Positions 1-7,153 of a stretch of DNA of 64,000 nt are shown here, in pieces. A model generated the notes under the pieces. It had not been told where the DNA came from. It ran no database searches and saw only the letters and a list, made by a program, of their open reading frames with translations. Numbering within the stretch: the stretch's first letter is position 1; each line of letters begins with the position of its first letter. The position numbers were made by a program, and so were the translations under genes. Source of the DNA: Pontibacillus yanchengensis (lineage in GTDB: Bacteria > Bacillota > Bacilli > Bacillales > BH030062); contig NZ_WMEU01000002.1 of the NCBI RefSeq assembly GCF_009856295.1, positions 186,001 through 250,000 on the forward strand, written 5' to 3'.

Positions 1-162
1 GCTTGCAACTTCCGTAAGCATAACCACGCTCCGGCCGATTATTGCGAAGCGCCTGGCTCCTTAGACCAGTTAGCGGCTTATCTATACGTTATGTCGGACG
101 GTAAGTACGAAATAGACGAAGCATACGCGCTCTTAAAAAGTGGTGAGGCGAATGGGGAATAA
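1..162 (+). CDS. C-terminal fragment of an unrecognised element protein
   Basis: Frame 1 is open from the first base to a TAA at 160-162, giving 53 residues; the start lies left of the window. The fragment begins with a Cys/His-containing stretch (ACNFRKHNHAPADYC) and ends in an acidic tail. No family is recognised. Its stop overlaps the next gene start by 11 nt, as is usual in phage-like operons. The Cys/His cluster might bind metal, but too little is visible to say. Confidence 0.55.
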   Translation, partial: ACNFRKHNHAPADYCEAPGSLDQLAAYLYVMSDGKYEIDEAYALLKSGEANGE

Positions 163-373
163 ACTTTGGCGGATGGAGCCTGGTTGGCTCGGAGGCTATA
201 CGGAAGACCGCGACCTCATCCGGAATATAAAGCGTAGCAAAAAGGATTGGTCGATTATGGCCGACTACTTTATCAGAGGACGATTAAAGGGCGTTCAATT
301 TAAGATACCAGCGGACAAAAGGCGGGTTGCTGAAAATGCGTTCGGCGTAACGGTCGAAAAATCGAATAAATAA
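152..373 (+). CDS. Small basic protein of the integrated element
   Basis: A 73-residue basic protein with two Trp-rich patches (LWRMEPGWLGG near residues 5-15) and an alternating Lys/Arg pattern. GGTGAGG just before ATG 152 supports that start; the GTG codons at 140 and 143 have no convincing ribosome site. It overlaps the end of the previous gene. No family is recognised; size and charge suggest a nucleic-acid-binding or regulatory phage protein, which is inference only. Confidence 0.5.
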   Translation: MGNKLWRMEPGWLGGYTEDRDLIRNIKRSKKDWSIMADYFIRGRLKGVQFKIPADKRRVAENAFGVTVEKSNK

Positions 374-504
374 AGGCGTACAGGCGTTTTTATCTTTGTA
401 GGAACTATAACCCTAGCGAGTGAAAGAACGTCTTTTATTTACGCCAATTTCTTTAAAAATCTGCGTATATAGTACAGAAATAAACGGATAAAGGGGCGGG
501 TGAG

Positions 505-954
505 TTGGACGGAAAGTACGGGGAGCATGAAGTCGTTTATTGTACGCTTGCCTTTACCAAGTCGCAAGAAAGCGGCGTAATCGCGGCTGGCGTCCAGTTT
601 GTACGGAAACATAAAACCACGGAAGGCAAAACGGAGCACGAAGTATTAAAAGTGGCGTCGTTATACCTCGACGAGCCGGACTTATCGTCGTATAACCAAG
701 CGTGTCGGGCCGTGATGTCCCGGTGTATTTCGGAGCTTCCGGAAGGTACGAAGTTAGTCATATTCCACAGCGCGCAAGCCGTTTTTAATCGGAATAAGGC
801 GTTTGTCAGGCAAATCACGCCGCAGGCCGAGAGTTACGGCGTAGAAGTTAAAGCGAAAAAGTTTGACCGCAGGAACAAAGCCACGCAAGAGGCCGAGTTA
901 TTAGCGAATGACGCAATAAAACGTAAAGTAAGTGTAATAAACCAAATTCAATAA
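505..954 (+). CDS. Predicted RNase H-fold protein lacking catalytic residues
   Basis: A 149-residue protein starting at TTG 505 behind GGGGCGGGTGAG. The predicted order is three beta strands (VVYCTLAFT, GVIAAGVQFV, EVLKVASLYL), a helix (SYNQACRAVMSRC), a strand (KLVIFHSAQAVF) and a final helix (NKATQEAELLANDAIK). This resembles the RNase H fold, and the last helix resembles the end of RNase HI. The acidic residues expected in strand 1, the first helix and strand 4 are not seen, so nuclease activity is doubtful. The fold assignment is by eye; the gene could equally be an unrelated phage protein. Confidence 0.5.
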   Translation: MDGKYGEHEVVYCTLAFTKSQESGVIAAGVQFVRKHKTTEGKTEHEVLKVASLYLDEPDLSSYNQACRAVMSRCISELPEGTKLVIFHSAQAVFNRNKAFVRQITPQAESYGVEVKAKKFDRRNKATQEAELLANDAIKRKVSVINQIQ

Positions 955-972
955 AAAAGGGAGAGATTTTTA

Positions 973-1146
973 ATGAGAAATCCAATGCACGAATTATACG
1001 AAATCAAAAATAAATTTCACGGCGGAGAGTACGTATCGGAGGAAAATTTAAAACAATTAGAAAATATTTGCAGAACCACAGGCAACCAAGAAGCTAGGTC
1101 ACTTTATTCGCAAGTTAAAAAACATCTAAAAGGAGACGATCAATAA
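973..1146 (+). CDS. Small hypothetical element protein
   Basis: A 57-residue charged, probably helical protein (MRNPMHELYEIKNKF at the start, ending KKHLKGDDQ). ATG 973 follows an AAAAAAGGGAGAG ribosome site. The stop codon shares its last A with the ATG of the next gene (TAATG), pointing to translational coupling. No family is recognised. Its place in a tightly packed co-directional series argues that it is real. Confidence 0.55.
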   Translation: MRNPMHELYEIKNKFHGGEYVSEENLKQLENICRTTGNQEARSLYSQVKKHLKGDDQ

Positions 1147-1745
1147 TGACTACATTCAAACAATCAGCAACCTTAAGAAGTTTAACTCAGGAACTTAAAT
1201 CTAGAAAAGAAGAGCTCTCGGAAAATTTAAGAGGTTTTGATATGGCAATCGAAGAAACCGACAAACAAATCACAGAAAAACAAGAAGCTATTGAAGAAGG
1301 CGTTTCCGTAGACGAGGAAGTCAAATACCAGCAAGAAATTCAGTCTTTGGAGGCTACAAAAGACGTACTAAACAGAAGAAAGGGAGAAGACGAAAGAACT
1401 TTAAACCCCGTCATTAAAGATTTAGAAGAAAAGGTTATTCAACAATTAATTTCAGACGTAAAGAAACAAAAAGGCGAGGCTTTCGAACAAGCAAGGCAAG
1501 AAACAGCAGAAGCCTTAAAGAAGTACCAAGACAGCCTAGCTCGTTTTTACGAGATAAATAACGAAGGTAGAGACTTTATCCACGGATATACTAACTTACT
1601 CGGTGATTTCTTCGATGAAAGAGCTGAGGGAACTATGTACCGAAATAAGTCTGTTATATACGGCGATTCAAAAGCTGGAATTGAAGGTATAACCGAACCG
1701 CAACAATTACAACTAATAAACTACGGAACTATCAGAGGTAAGTAA
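1146..1745 (+). CDS. Coiled-coil element protein, possible structural or scaffold role
   Basis: A 199-residue, highly charged protein. Residues about 5-125 are dominated by Glu/Lys/Gln heptad-like sequence typical of a long coiled coil; the C-terminal third is more globular (RDFIHGYTNLLGDFFDE). ATG 1146 has AAAAGGAGA upstream and overlaps the previous stop. The gene abuts the next (TAAATG). It resembles the 2252-2875 product in size and heptad-rich layout, though not clearly in sequence. Scaffold or tail-assembly function is possible because a tape-measure gene follows, but no family is recognised. Confidence 0.6.
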   Translation: MTTFKQSATLRSLTQELKSRKEELSENLRGFDMAIEETDKQITEKQEAIEEGVSVDEEVKYQQEIQSLEATKDVLNRRKGEDERTLNPVIKDLEEKVIQQLISDVKKQKGEAFEQARQETAEALKKYQDSLARFYEINNEGRDFIHGYTNLLGDFFDERAEGTMYRNKSVIYGDSKAGIEGITEPQQLQLINYGTIRGK

Positions 1746-2240
1746 ATGAAATACACACTCACTTGTACGTACGTTGAAGACGATAAATTCGGAGTTTTCA
1801 CCTGGGCGCTTTCAAATTTCGAAGGCGTCCTGCACTCCGATTCTATTATTGCGCTAGGCGAGCGGAAATCCGACCGTACTTATTGCGGTCATATCGCTTT
1901 ACGTCGGGCGTTAAGGCAATCAGCTAAACTAACGGAGGGCGTGGTCGATTTAACGGTCAAGCTAGACGAAGGGCTTATCGAGGCGGTAGGTTACGAGCTT
2001 CTACCGGAAGTCTCGACGCCTCTATATCCGGCTTTAAAGGAAACCACCGAACGAGCTTTACGGAGATTCGAGAAGTACCAGCTCGCGCAGATTACCGAGG
2101 ACGTGGACGGCGGTATGAGCGTAGACGAAGCTACGGCACTCGATGAAGCGGAGGATCGACTAGAGAGGTTGAGAACGATAGGCGGGCGGTTGGACCTTTG
2201 GTTTTTACGAATAACAGCACCAACAAAAATTATAAAATAG
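1746..2240 (+). CDS. Hypothetical element protein, alpha/beta
   Basis: A 164-residue protein whose ATG directly follows the stop of the upstream gene. It begins with two beta hairpins (MKYTLTCTYV, FGVFTWALSNFEG), continues with a basic helix (HIALRRALRQSAKL) and ends in acidic helices. The strand-strand-helix-strand order is faintly reminiscent of the RNase H-like protein at 505-954, but no catalytic signature is seen. It is richer in CpG-containing codons (TCG, ACG, CGG) than the chromosomal genes to the right. Function unknown. Confidence 0.55.
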   Translation: MKYTLTCTYVEDDKFGVFTWALSNFEGVLHSDSIIALGERKSDRTYCGHIALRRALRQSAKLTEGVVDLTVKLDEGLIEAVGYELLPEVSTPLYPALKETTERALRRFEKYQLAQITEDVDGGMSVDEATALDEAEDRLERLRTIGGRLDLWFLRITAPTKIIK

Positions 2241-2251
2241 GAGAGGTTAAA

Positions 2252-2875
2252 ATGGCAGAACCTAAAAACTTAGAGCAAGCGTTAAAACAGTACCACGGAA
2301 TTAAGGACAAAGAAACGCAAGCAGCTGAAAATATTCGCAAACAAAAAGCAGACCTACAAACGGAAATAGCTGACTTAGAAAATAAGCTCGCCGAGCACCA
2401 ACGGGAAACTACTTTAGATATATCGGATAAAGCATTACAAACAGAAACCGATTTAAAGCAGCAAATCACCTCGGCAAAGTTGAAGCTGCAAAGTCTCCAA
2501 GACAAAGAAGGCCGTCTTAGTTTCGGCAGAGACACGAAAGCAATCGGTAAAAAAGCGGTGGAGTTTGCGAAGCAGGAAAAGAAAGAAGAATACGACGAAA
2601 AACTTCCGGGAGTGCTAGACGCAATCGAAAAAGCAAAACGTGATTATCTATTGGCGGTAGTTGCGTATCGAGATTTAGAGAACGACCTTAAACAAGGTAT
2701 TTCGGACGTCGGGCTAGAGGTCAATCATCAAATTACAAACGATGATTTTCCACGCGTACGTGAAATTGCGTGGGGTTATCGCGATCACCAGCACACAGAC
2801 GGCGAAAAGTATGCGGTAAGTGAGGCCGACATACAGCGAGCAGTGAAAGAAGGTAAATTCAGCAAATACGAATAA
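2252..2875 (+). CDS. Second coiled-coil element protein
   Basis: A 207-residue protein. ATG 2252 is chosen over the upstream in-frame codon at 2198 because AGGAGAGG precedes it and the upstream extension overlaps the previous gene. Residues about 25-95 are a strong coiled coil (repeated Glu/Lys/Gln with Leu, such as EIADLENKLAEHQ). Residues 130-180 form a second helical block, and the C terminus is polar. Like 1146-1745 it lies shortly before the tape-measure gene. It may be a scaffold or tail component; no family is recognised. A kink-turn-like RNA structure follows the stop codon. Confidence 0.6.
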   Translation: MAEPKNLEQALKQYHGIKDKETQAAENIRKQKADLQTEIADLENKLAEHQRETTLDISDKALQTETDLKQQITSAKLKLQSLQDKEGRLSFGRDTKAIGKKAVEFAKQEKKEEYDEKLPGVLDAIEKAKRDYLLAVVAYRDLENDLKQGISDVGLEVNHQITNDDFPRVREIAWGYRDHQHTDGEKYAVSEADIQRAVKEGKFSKYE

Positions 2876-2885
2876 CTAGAACGAA

Positions 2886-2927
2886 CGTCACGCGATGAAG
2901 AGGTAGCGGCCACCTCGGAGCGTGGCG
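2886..2927 (+). ncRNA. Kink-turn-like hairpin, copy A
   Basis: The intergenic RNA can form an 8-bp outer stem (2886-2893 with 2920-2927, one G-U), an asymmetric internal loop GATGAA/GGA, and a 5-bp inner stem (2900-2904 with 2912-2916). The loop fits a kink-turn: a three-base bulge (GAT), tandem G-A pairs (2897-2919, 2898-2918) and a further A-G contact. A short T run (2929-2933) follows, so it may also act as a weak terminator. The same motif recurs at 3285-3325. Confidence 0.45.
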
Positions 2928-2963
2928 ATTTTTATATACCAAAAACAAAGGAGCGGATGAATA

Positions 2964-3281
2964 GTGCTAAACATTAGAACAAACGCAAAGGGCGATTATA
3001 TTTTCGAAGGTGACGAAGAGGTAATGTCTAAGATTTCCGGCGCCAATTTATCGAAGGTAGACTTGTCGGACTATAATATTAGTTTCGACGTACTTTATCG
3101 CCTATACGACCGCGCTAAGTCGGTGCAAGGCGGTAAATCGGTCAGTTACGAGCAAATTCTTACGGAAGATGGTCCGGAAAAAGGAGAGGCTACGTACACG
3201 AATTACGCGGACTTATACGCGGCCATGAAGCAAAGGTTAATCGAAAGAAACCAGCTAATTAAGCAAAAAGGATTACGGTAA
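2964..3281 (+). CDS. Hypothetical protein in the tail-assembly-chaperone position
   Basis: A 105-residue acidic protein from GTG 2964, preceded by AAAGGAGCGG. The sequence alternates short strands and helices (GDYIFEGDEEV, SFDVLYRLYDRAK) and ends in a basic helix. Two genes before a siphophage tape-measure gene is where tail assembly chaperones normally lie, so that role is a positional guess; no family is recognised. The gene is bracketed by two similar kink-turn-like structures and followed by a hairpin terminator. Confidence 0.55.
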   Translation: MLNIRTNAKGDYIFEGDEEVMSKISGANLSKVDLSDYNISFDVLYRLYDRAKSVQGGKSVSYEQILTEDGPEKGEATYTNYADLYAAMKQRLIERNQLIKQKGLR

Positions 3282-3284
3282 AAC

Positions 3285-3325
3285 TTACGCGATGAACGGT
3301 AGTCTGACAAGCTACCCGGAGCTAA
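3285..3325 (+). ncRNA. Kink-turn-like hairpin, copy B
   Basis: This repeats the core of copy A: GCGATGAA, a hairpin (3298-3302 with 3312-3316), then GGAGC. The same GAT bulge and GA/GA tandem can form (3294-3320, 3295-3319). The inner stem differs entirely in sequence between the copies (GGTAG/CTACC here, GAGGT/ACCTC there), so base pairing rather than sequence is kept. The outer stem is weaker (GC/GC, then TTA/TAA with one bulged C). Confidence 0.42.
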
Positions 3326-3337
3326 TATGTCCTCCTA

Positions 3338-3367
3338 ACGGGCGCCCTTACTACTAGGGGCGTCTTT
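3338..3367 (+). terminator. Probable Rho-independent terminator
   Basis: GCGCCC (3342-3347) can pair with GGG-G-CGT (3357-3363) with one bulged G, followed by TCTTTT. It sits between the 105-residue gene and the gene starting at 3397. Confidence 0.45.
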
Positions 3368-3396
3368 TAATTATGCAGAAAGCGAGGTGAAGACGT

Positions 3397-3756
3397 ATGG
3401 AACAAACCAAAAAAGCGAGGATTTCAGAAATAATCGATGAAATAAGCGCGCTAGAAAAGCCATTACACGAATTGTCTACAGGTCAACGCACAATACCGGA
3501 GACCAAGCGCGAACTAGATATACTCTACAACGCGGGTAAAGATCTTCGTGCTTTCGATGAGAAAGAAGTATCTTTACTAGGACAGAAAACAATCGAGTTT
3601 CATAGCACGTTAAAACAATTTCGACTAGCAATCCACAAGTATAAACCTAAGCACAAAAAAGTAAGAAAGCAGTCTCAACGGTTACTCGATGTCGCTAAAC
3701 AAGTCGGCGAGATTGAACAACGAGTATTAAAAATTATCGAAACTGAGGAGGTGTAA
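3397..3756 (+). CDS. Small helical protein next to the tape measure
   Basis: A 119-residue basic, almost fully helical protein with heptad-like leucines at both ends (EIIDEISALEKPLHEL and VGEIEQRVLKIIE) and a lysine-rich centre (YKPKHKKVRKQ). ATG 3397 follows GCGAGGTGAAG. It ends 3 nt before the tape-measure start, so the two are probably translationally coupled. Position suggests a tail chaperone, but sequence gives no family match by eye. Confidence 0.58.
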   Translation: MEQTKKARISEIIDEISALEKPLHELSTGQRTIPETKRELDILYNAGKDLRAFDEKEVSLLGQKTIEFHSTLKQFRLAIHKYKPKHKKVRKQSQRLLDVAKQVGEIEQRVLKIIETEEV

Positions 3757-3759
3757 AAA

Positions 3760-5865
3760 TTGAGTTATGATTTAACAGCTAAATTACAACTACAGGACAG
3801 GTTATCAAGACCATTAAAGAAGGCAACAGATCAAGTTAAAAGAACGCAAAGACAGACCGAAGGACTATCCGGAAGAATGAAAGCGTTAGACTCCGGTATG
3901 AAGAACCTTGCCGTCGGAGGTGTAGCAGCGTTATCGACAGGGTTAATTGCGATGACAGGTTACGCAGCCAAAGTCGGCATGACCTTCGAGGCGGAAATGG
4001 ATAAAGTTAAGGCGGTAACTGGCGCTACTACCGCAGAAATGGCGGCAATGACGGAACAAGCGAAGGAGCTCGGCAAGCAAACGCAGTTCTCGGCAACTCA
4101 AGCAGCACAAGCGCAAGCGTTTTTAGCGCAAAGTGGCATGGATACGAAAGAAGTTATGGGCTCTATGCCGTCAGTGCTAGACTTAGCGGCTTCCGGACAA
4201 TTAGACCTAGCGCAAGCTTCCGACCTTGCTTCGAACGTGCTTTCCGGGTTTAACATGGAAGCGTCGGAAATGGGCCATGTATCAGATGTACTTGCTAAGT
4301 CCGCAGCGAGCGCGAATACTTCCGTCGGACAGATGGGCGAAGCCCTTAGCTATTCTGCCCCTATAGCACAAGGCCTCGGTATTTCGCTCGAAGAAACCGC
4401 GTCAGCTATAGGCCTGTTTTCTAATGCAGGAATACAGGGGAGTAGAGCGGGCAGCAGTTTGCGAGGAATGTTATCGCAATTACAATCGGCTACCGGCTCG
4501 ACGGCGGACAAGTTGAAAGAATTAGGACTTTCCGCAAAAGACGTCAATCCAGCGGTACACTCCTTGTCTGATATAGTCAAGACGTTGAAGGACTCCGGTG
4601 CTACGGCAGCGGACGCCATGAAACTAGTCGGACAAGAAGCGGGCCCTGGACTAGCGGCGTTATTGACGCAAGGATCCGGAAAGTTAGACGAAATGACGGA
4701 GAAATTCAAAAATGCCGACGGTGCCGCGTCTAAAATGGCGGACACCATGAACGACAACTTACGCGGTAGGTTACGCGAGCTTAAATCCGCATTTGACGGG
4801 CTGGCGCTAGATATATTCGACCAAATGAAGCCGGGGTTAAATTCACTTGCGAAGGACGCGAAGGACTTTGTAGGTGTATTGACCGCCGGTTTTGCTATTT
4901 TATCGGGGCAAGACGTAAAAGGCGTTAAGCAGCTTACGGAGGTATTCGGCGCAGCAGACGGCGGAACGGAAAAAGTTGTTCGCTGGTCGAACGCTTTCGA
5001 AACGGCGAAGCAAAAGTTCAATACGGCAAAGGACGCGCTTACGGATGTCTACAACCAATCGAAGAAGGTAGCCAACTGGATTATTAATAATTGGCCGTTG
5101 GTATCAAACATCATCGTCGGAGTGGCTACGGCTGCTACAACGTTACGAGTCAGTTTCGCGGCGTTATCTATTATTCGTACGATAAAGAACTCTATGCTGT
5201 TGTATCAAGCGGCTGCTTTCGCTACTACGGCCGCACAACACGGTCTGAACGCGGCTATGAGAGCGAATCCAATCGGAGCGGTTATTACGGCGCTTACCTT
5301 ACTAGTTACGGCTGGTGTTCTGCTTTATAAGAATTGGGGGAAAATTACCGAAAAAGCAGGTCAATTATGGAGCGGAATACAAACGGCTTTCGGACAAGTA
5401 GGTTCTTTTGTGGAAGGCGTTTTCTACCGTGCTAAGTCTGCGGTAGTAAGCTCTATTAATACGATAATCGAAAAAATCAACGGAATGATAGGTAAGATTA
5501 ATTCGATCCCCGGTGTTAACGTGCCGATTGTTCCGAAAGTATCCGCACCGCAAATTCCGGACTCCGTCGCACAATCGCAAGGGCTTTCACCGATGGCTGC
5601 GCGAGGCGTGCAAGTAGACGGAAGCCACAAAGCCGGGCTTGAAAGAGTGCCATATGACGGTTACGTTGCTCGACTGCATAAAGGCGAACGCGTACAAACG
5701 GCGGAAGAAGCTAAGGAAGACAGAAACGGTGGAGAAGGTGGTAATACGTACAACTTTAACGTTAACTACACCGGACGTGGAAATACGAAGCAGGACGCCG
5801 AGGAACTTCTTTACGAAATGTCTAAGATTATCGAAAGAAAAGGGGCAAGAATGGCTAGCATTTAA
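3760..5865 (+). CDS. Phage tail tape measure protein, TP901 family
   Basis: A 701-residue protein from TTG 3760 behind a strong GAGGAGGTG. It sets siphophage tail length and helps DNA entry. Residues 1-45 are a coiled coil, followed by a hydrophobic Ala/Gly stretch at 49-70. The conserved TP901 core (about 70-330) shows the usual LGKQTQFSATQAAQA and GISLEETASAIG signatures. Hydrophobic segments lie at about 445-520. The C terminus has the common YDGYVARLHKGERV motif near 628-641. At about 0.15 nm per residue it would specify a tail of roughly 100 nm. It is short for the family, and the distal-tail and baseplate genes that normally follow are absent. Confidence 0.93.
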   Translation: MSYDLTAKLQLQDRLSRPLKKATDQVKRTQRQTEGLSGRMKALDSGMKNLAVGGVAALSTGLIAMTGYAAKVGMTFEAEMDKVKAVTGATTAEMAAMTEQAKELGKQTQFSATQAAQAQAFLAQSGMDTKEVMGSMPSVLDLAASGQLDLAQASDLASNVLSGFNMEASEMGHVSDVLAKSAASANTSVGQMGEALSYSAPIAQGLGISLEETASAIGLFSNAGIQGSRAGSSLRGMLSQLQSATGSTADKLKELGLSAKDVNPAVHSLSDIVKTLKDSGATAADAMKLVGQEAGPGLAALLTQGSGKLDEMTEKFKNADGAASKMADTMNDNLRGRLRELKSAFDGLALDIFDQMKPGLNSLAKDAKDFVGVLTAGFAILSGQDVKGVKQLTEVFGAADGGTEKVVRWSNAFETAKQKFNTAKDALTDVYNQSKKVANWIINNWPLVSNIIVGVATAATTLRVSFAALSIIRTIKNSMLLYQAAAFATTAAQHGLNAAMRANPIGAVITALTLLVTAGVLLYKNWGKITEKAGQLWSGIQTAFGQVGSFVEGVFYRAKSAVVSSINTIIEKINGMIGKINSIPGVNVPIVPKVSAPQIPDSVAQSQGLSPMAARGVQVDGSHKAGLERVPYDGYVARLHKGERVQTAEEAKEDRNGGEGGNTYNFNVNYTGRGNTKQDAEELLYEMSKIIERKGARMASI

Positions 5866-5885
5866 TTTACAAAGGAGAGGAATAA

Positions 5886-5981
5886 ATGAAGCACCTTATA
5901 AAAGCGGCGGTTTTATCGGGATATATCCGACTATTCGGCGCTAGAAACTACAATAAATACGGAGGTATAAATAATGAGTAG
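5886..5981 (+). CDS. Small peptide after the tape measure gene
   Basis: A 31-residue reading frame (starts MKHLIKAAVLSGYIRLFG) with a very good ribosome site, AAAGGAGAGGAATAA, before ATG 5886. It overlaps the start of the following HTH gene by 8 nt. It has a basic, hydrophobic N-terminal half. No function is recognised. It could be a leader peptide coupling translation to the HTH gene, or the stump of a longer gene lost by deletion. Confidence 0.45.
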   Translation: MKHLIKAAVLSGYIRLFGARNYNKYGGINNE

Positions 5982-6432
5982 AATAAAAGAATTAGAAAAA
6001 AGGCTTGATAGTAAACAAATACAAGCGGCCAATCTATTAGTAGCTAACGAGTTCGCAGGTAGAGAGGAGAAGCAAACACATCAAGAAATAGCGGACGAGT
6101 GCGGAATCTCACGCATGACACTTTTCAGATATAAAAAGAATCCGGACTTCGTTACGTACATGGACGCTCAAAGCGAGCTGACTTTAGCGAGTTATCGTTC
6201 TTTGGCAGATGCGCAACTTATGAGGCTAATTAGTGGTCACGGGCAAAACAACGGGCTTCCGAGCGTGAAAGGGTTAGAATTGTATTATAAGCTATTCTCG
6301 AAACTGGTCGATAAGTCCGAGGTTTTACACGTCGAAGAAAGTCCTAAGCACAATACCGACGCAATTAGAGCGGAAATTGAACGCTTCAAAAGCCGCAAAA
6401 CGGACGAAGGAGAAACGACAAAGGACGACTAA
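5974..6432 (+). CDS. Phage helix-turn-helix protein of the phBC6A51 type
   Basis: A 152-residue protein from ATG 5974 (GGAGG upstream). Residues about 28-57 form a clear helix-turn-helix (HQEIADECGISRMTLFRYKKNPDF), similar to transposase/terminase-small-subunit DNA-binding domains and to the HTH proteins annotated after phage phBC6A51 of the B. cereus group. The C-terminal part is helical and ends in a charged tail. The role may be packaging-site recognition or late-gene regulation. No large terminase subunit follows, which argues against a normal terminase small subunit. A strong terminator comes next. Confidence 0.7.
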   Translation: MSRIKELEKRLDSKQIQAANLLVANEFAGREEKQTHQEIADECGISRMTLFRYKKNPDFVTYMDAQSELTLASYRSLADAQLMRLISGHGQNNGLPSVKGLELYYKLFSKLVDKSEVLHVEESPKHNTDAIRAEIERFKSRKTDEGETTKDD

Positions 6433-6442
6433 AAACTATTGT

Positions 6443-6469
6443 GGCGGGGGTTGCAGCCTCCGTCTTTTT
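6443..6469 (+). terminator. Rho-independent terminator after the HTH gene
   Basis: GGCGGGGG (6443-6450) pairs with CCTCCGTC (6457-6464) around a TTGCAG loop, followed by a T run to 6469. It closes the left-hand gene series of the element. Confidence 0.75.
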
Positions 6470-6521
6470 AATTTATGCTTATACATAGTTAGTAAAATAT
6501 GGTAAAGGGGTGGGGTTATTT

Positions 6522-6884
6522 ATGAAAAAAGTAATGGTGATTGTAACGTTATTCGGGCTCTTTATTCTTGGCGCGTGTAGTGGAGGAGCAGCGGAAACTA
6601 AAAGTTTAGATGGTATCGAGCAGCACTTTAAAGACGTGGGGCTTGAGGTAGCAGACGAAAAGCAGGATAAAATGTTTCAGATGATAGGGGCGAAGAATGG
6701 CTTCGGTTTAGATGTGGAAGGTACTGCAATCGAACTTTATGAGTTTGACAAAGGGGCTGACCAATTTAAAGTAATAAAAGAACAAGAAGCTATGAACGGG
6801 ACTCCAGTTACACTTAACGGGAATTTAATCTTATTAATGCACGGCGAAAATAAAGAAGTCGTAGAAGCTTTCGAGGAATATTAA
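6522..6884 (+). CDS. Small secreted lipoprotein of the prophage
   Basis: A 120-residue protein. ATG 6522 is preferred over GTG 6510 because AAAGGGGTGGGG lies at the right distance from it. Residues 1-20 are a lipoprotein signal peptide (MKK, hydrophobic core, lipobox LGAC). The mature part alternates short strands and helices and has no known domain. It has its own transcription interval, between terminators at 6443 and 6898 and convergent with the repressor gene, typical of a gene expressed in the lysogen. By analogy with lysogenic-conversion lipoproteins such as Ltp of phage TP-J34, which blocks superinfection, it might be an exclusion factor. That is inference. Confidence 0.72.
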   Translation: MKKVMVIVTLFGLFILGACSGGAAETKSLDGIEQHFKDVGLEVADEKQDKMFQMIGAKNGFGLDVEGTAIELYEFDKGADQFKVIKEQEAMNGTPVTLNGNLILLMHGENKEVVEAFEEY

Positions 6885-6897
6885 TTAGACGCAAACG

Positions 6898-6933
6898 GCG
6901 GGTAGTCCTTAACGGGGCTGCCCGCTTTTTTTT
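6898..6933. terminator. Bidirectional terminator between lipoprotein and repressor
   Basis: GCGGGTAGTCC (6898-6908) pairs with GGGCTGCCCGC (6915-6925), followed by eight T. Its reverse side serves the convergent repressor gene, whose stop codon is adjacent. Confidence 0.75.
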
Positions 6934-7153
6934 ATCCCCAAAAGTCCTCGTAATCCACATTGTATCCTTCTTTATTCAACGCTTTAATTATTTTCTTAGC
7001 GTTTTTAAAAGAAGGCTCATTGTCGTTAGAGCTAGCTATTCGACTAATAGTATTCCGATTTACTTTACTAACCTTCGAAAGCTCCTCTTGTGTAATTCCG
7101 TACTTATCCAGGAACTTACCGAACCTCGATCGTTTCTTCCCTAGACCGAACAT
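6932..7153 (-). CDS. XRE-type (Cro/CI-like) repressor of the element
   Basis: A 73-residue protein. The start is placed at the ATG whose complement lies at 7151-7153, because GAGGT precedes it at good distance; the longer frame from 7195 lacks a site. Residues about 10-60 form an HTH_3 domain (FLDKYGITQEELSKVSKVNRNTISRI). There is no C-terminal oligomerisation or peptidase domain, so it is a minimal regulator. It is divergent from the FtsK gene, with a dyad operator between them, and convergent with the lipoprotein. It is the likely immunity regulator of the element. Confidence 0.8.
   Translation of the reverse strand: MFGLGKKRSRFGKFLDKYGITQEELSKVSKVNRNTISRIASSNDNEPSFKNAKKIIKALNKEGYNVDYEDFWG

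Noticed and set aside
2886-2927. Hammerhead ribozyme suggested by GATGA next to a stem
   Set aside because: Only two stems exist, the CTGATGA core and GAAA strand are not matched, and no cleavage triplet joins a third stem; a kink-turn fits better.
4350-5021. 223-codon minus-strand frame inside the tape-measure gene
   Set aside because: Antisense shadow of a strongly recognised gene, rich in Ser/Ala/Pro as expected from reversed Ala/Gly codons, without a ribosome site.
5639-5944. 101-codon frame overlapping the end of the tape measure
   Set aside because: It lies within the tape-measure coding sequence in another frame and uses no ribosome site; the small frame at 5886 is better supported.
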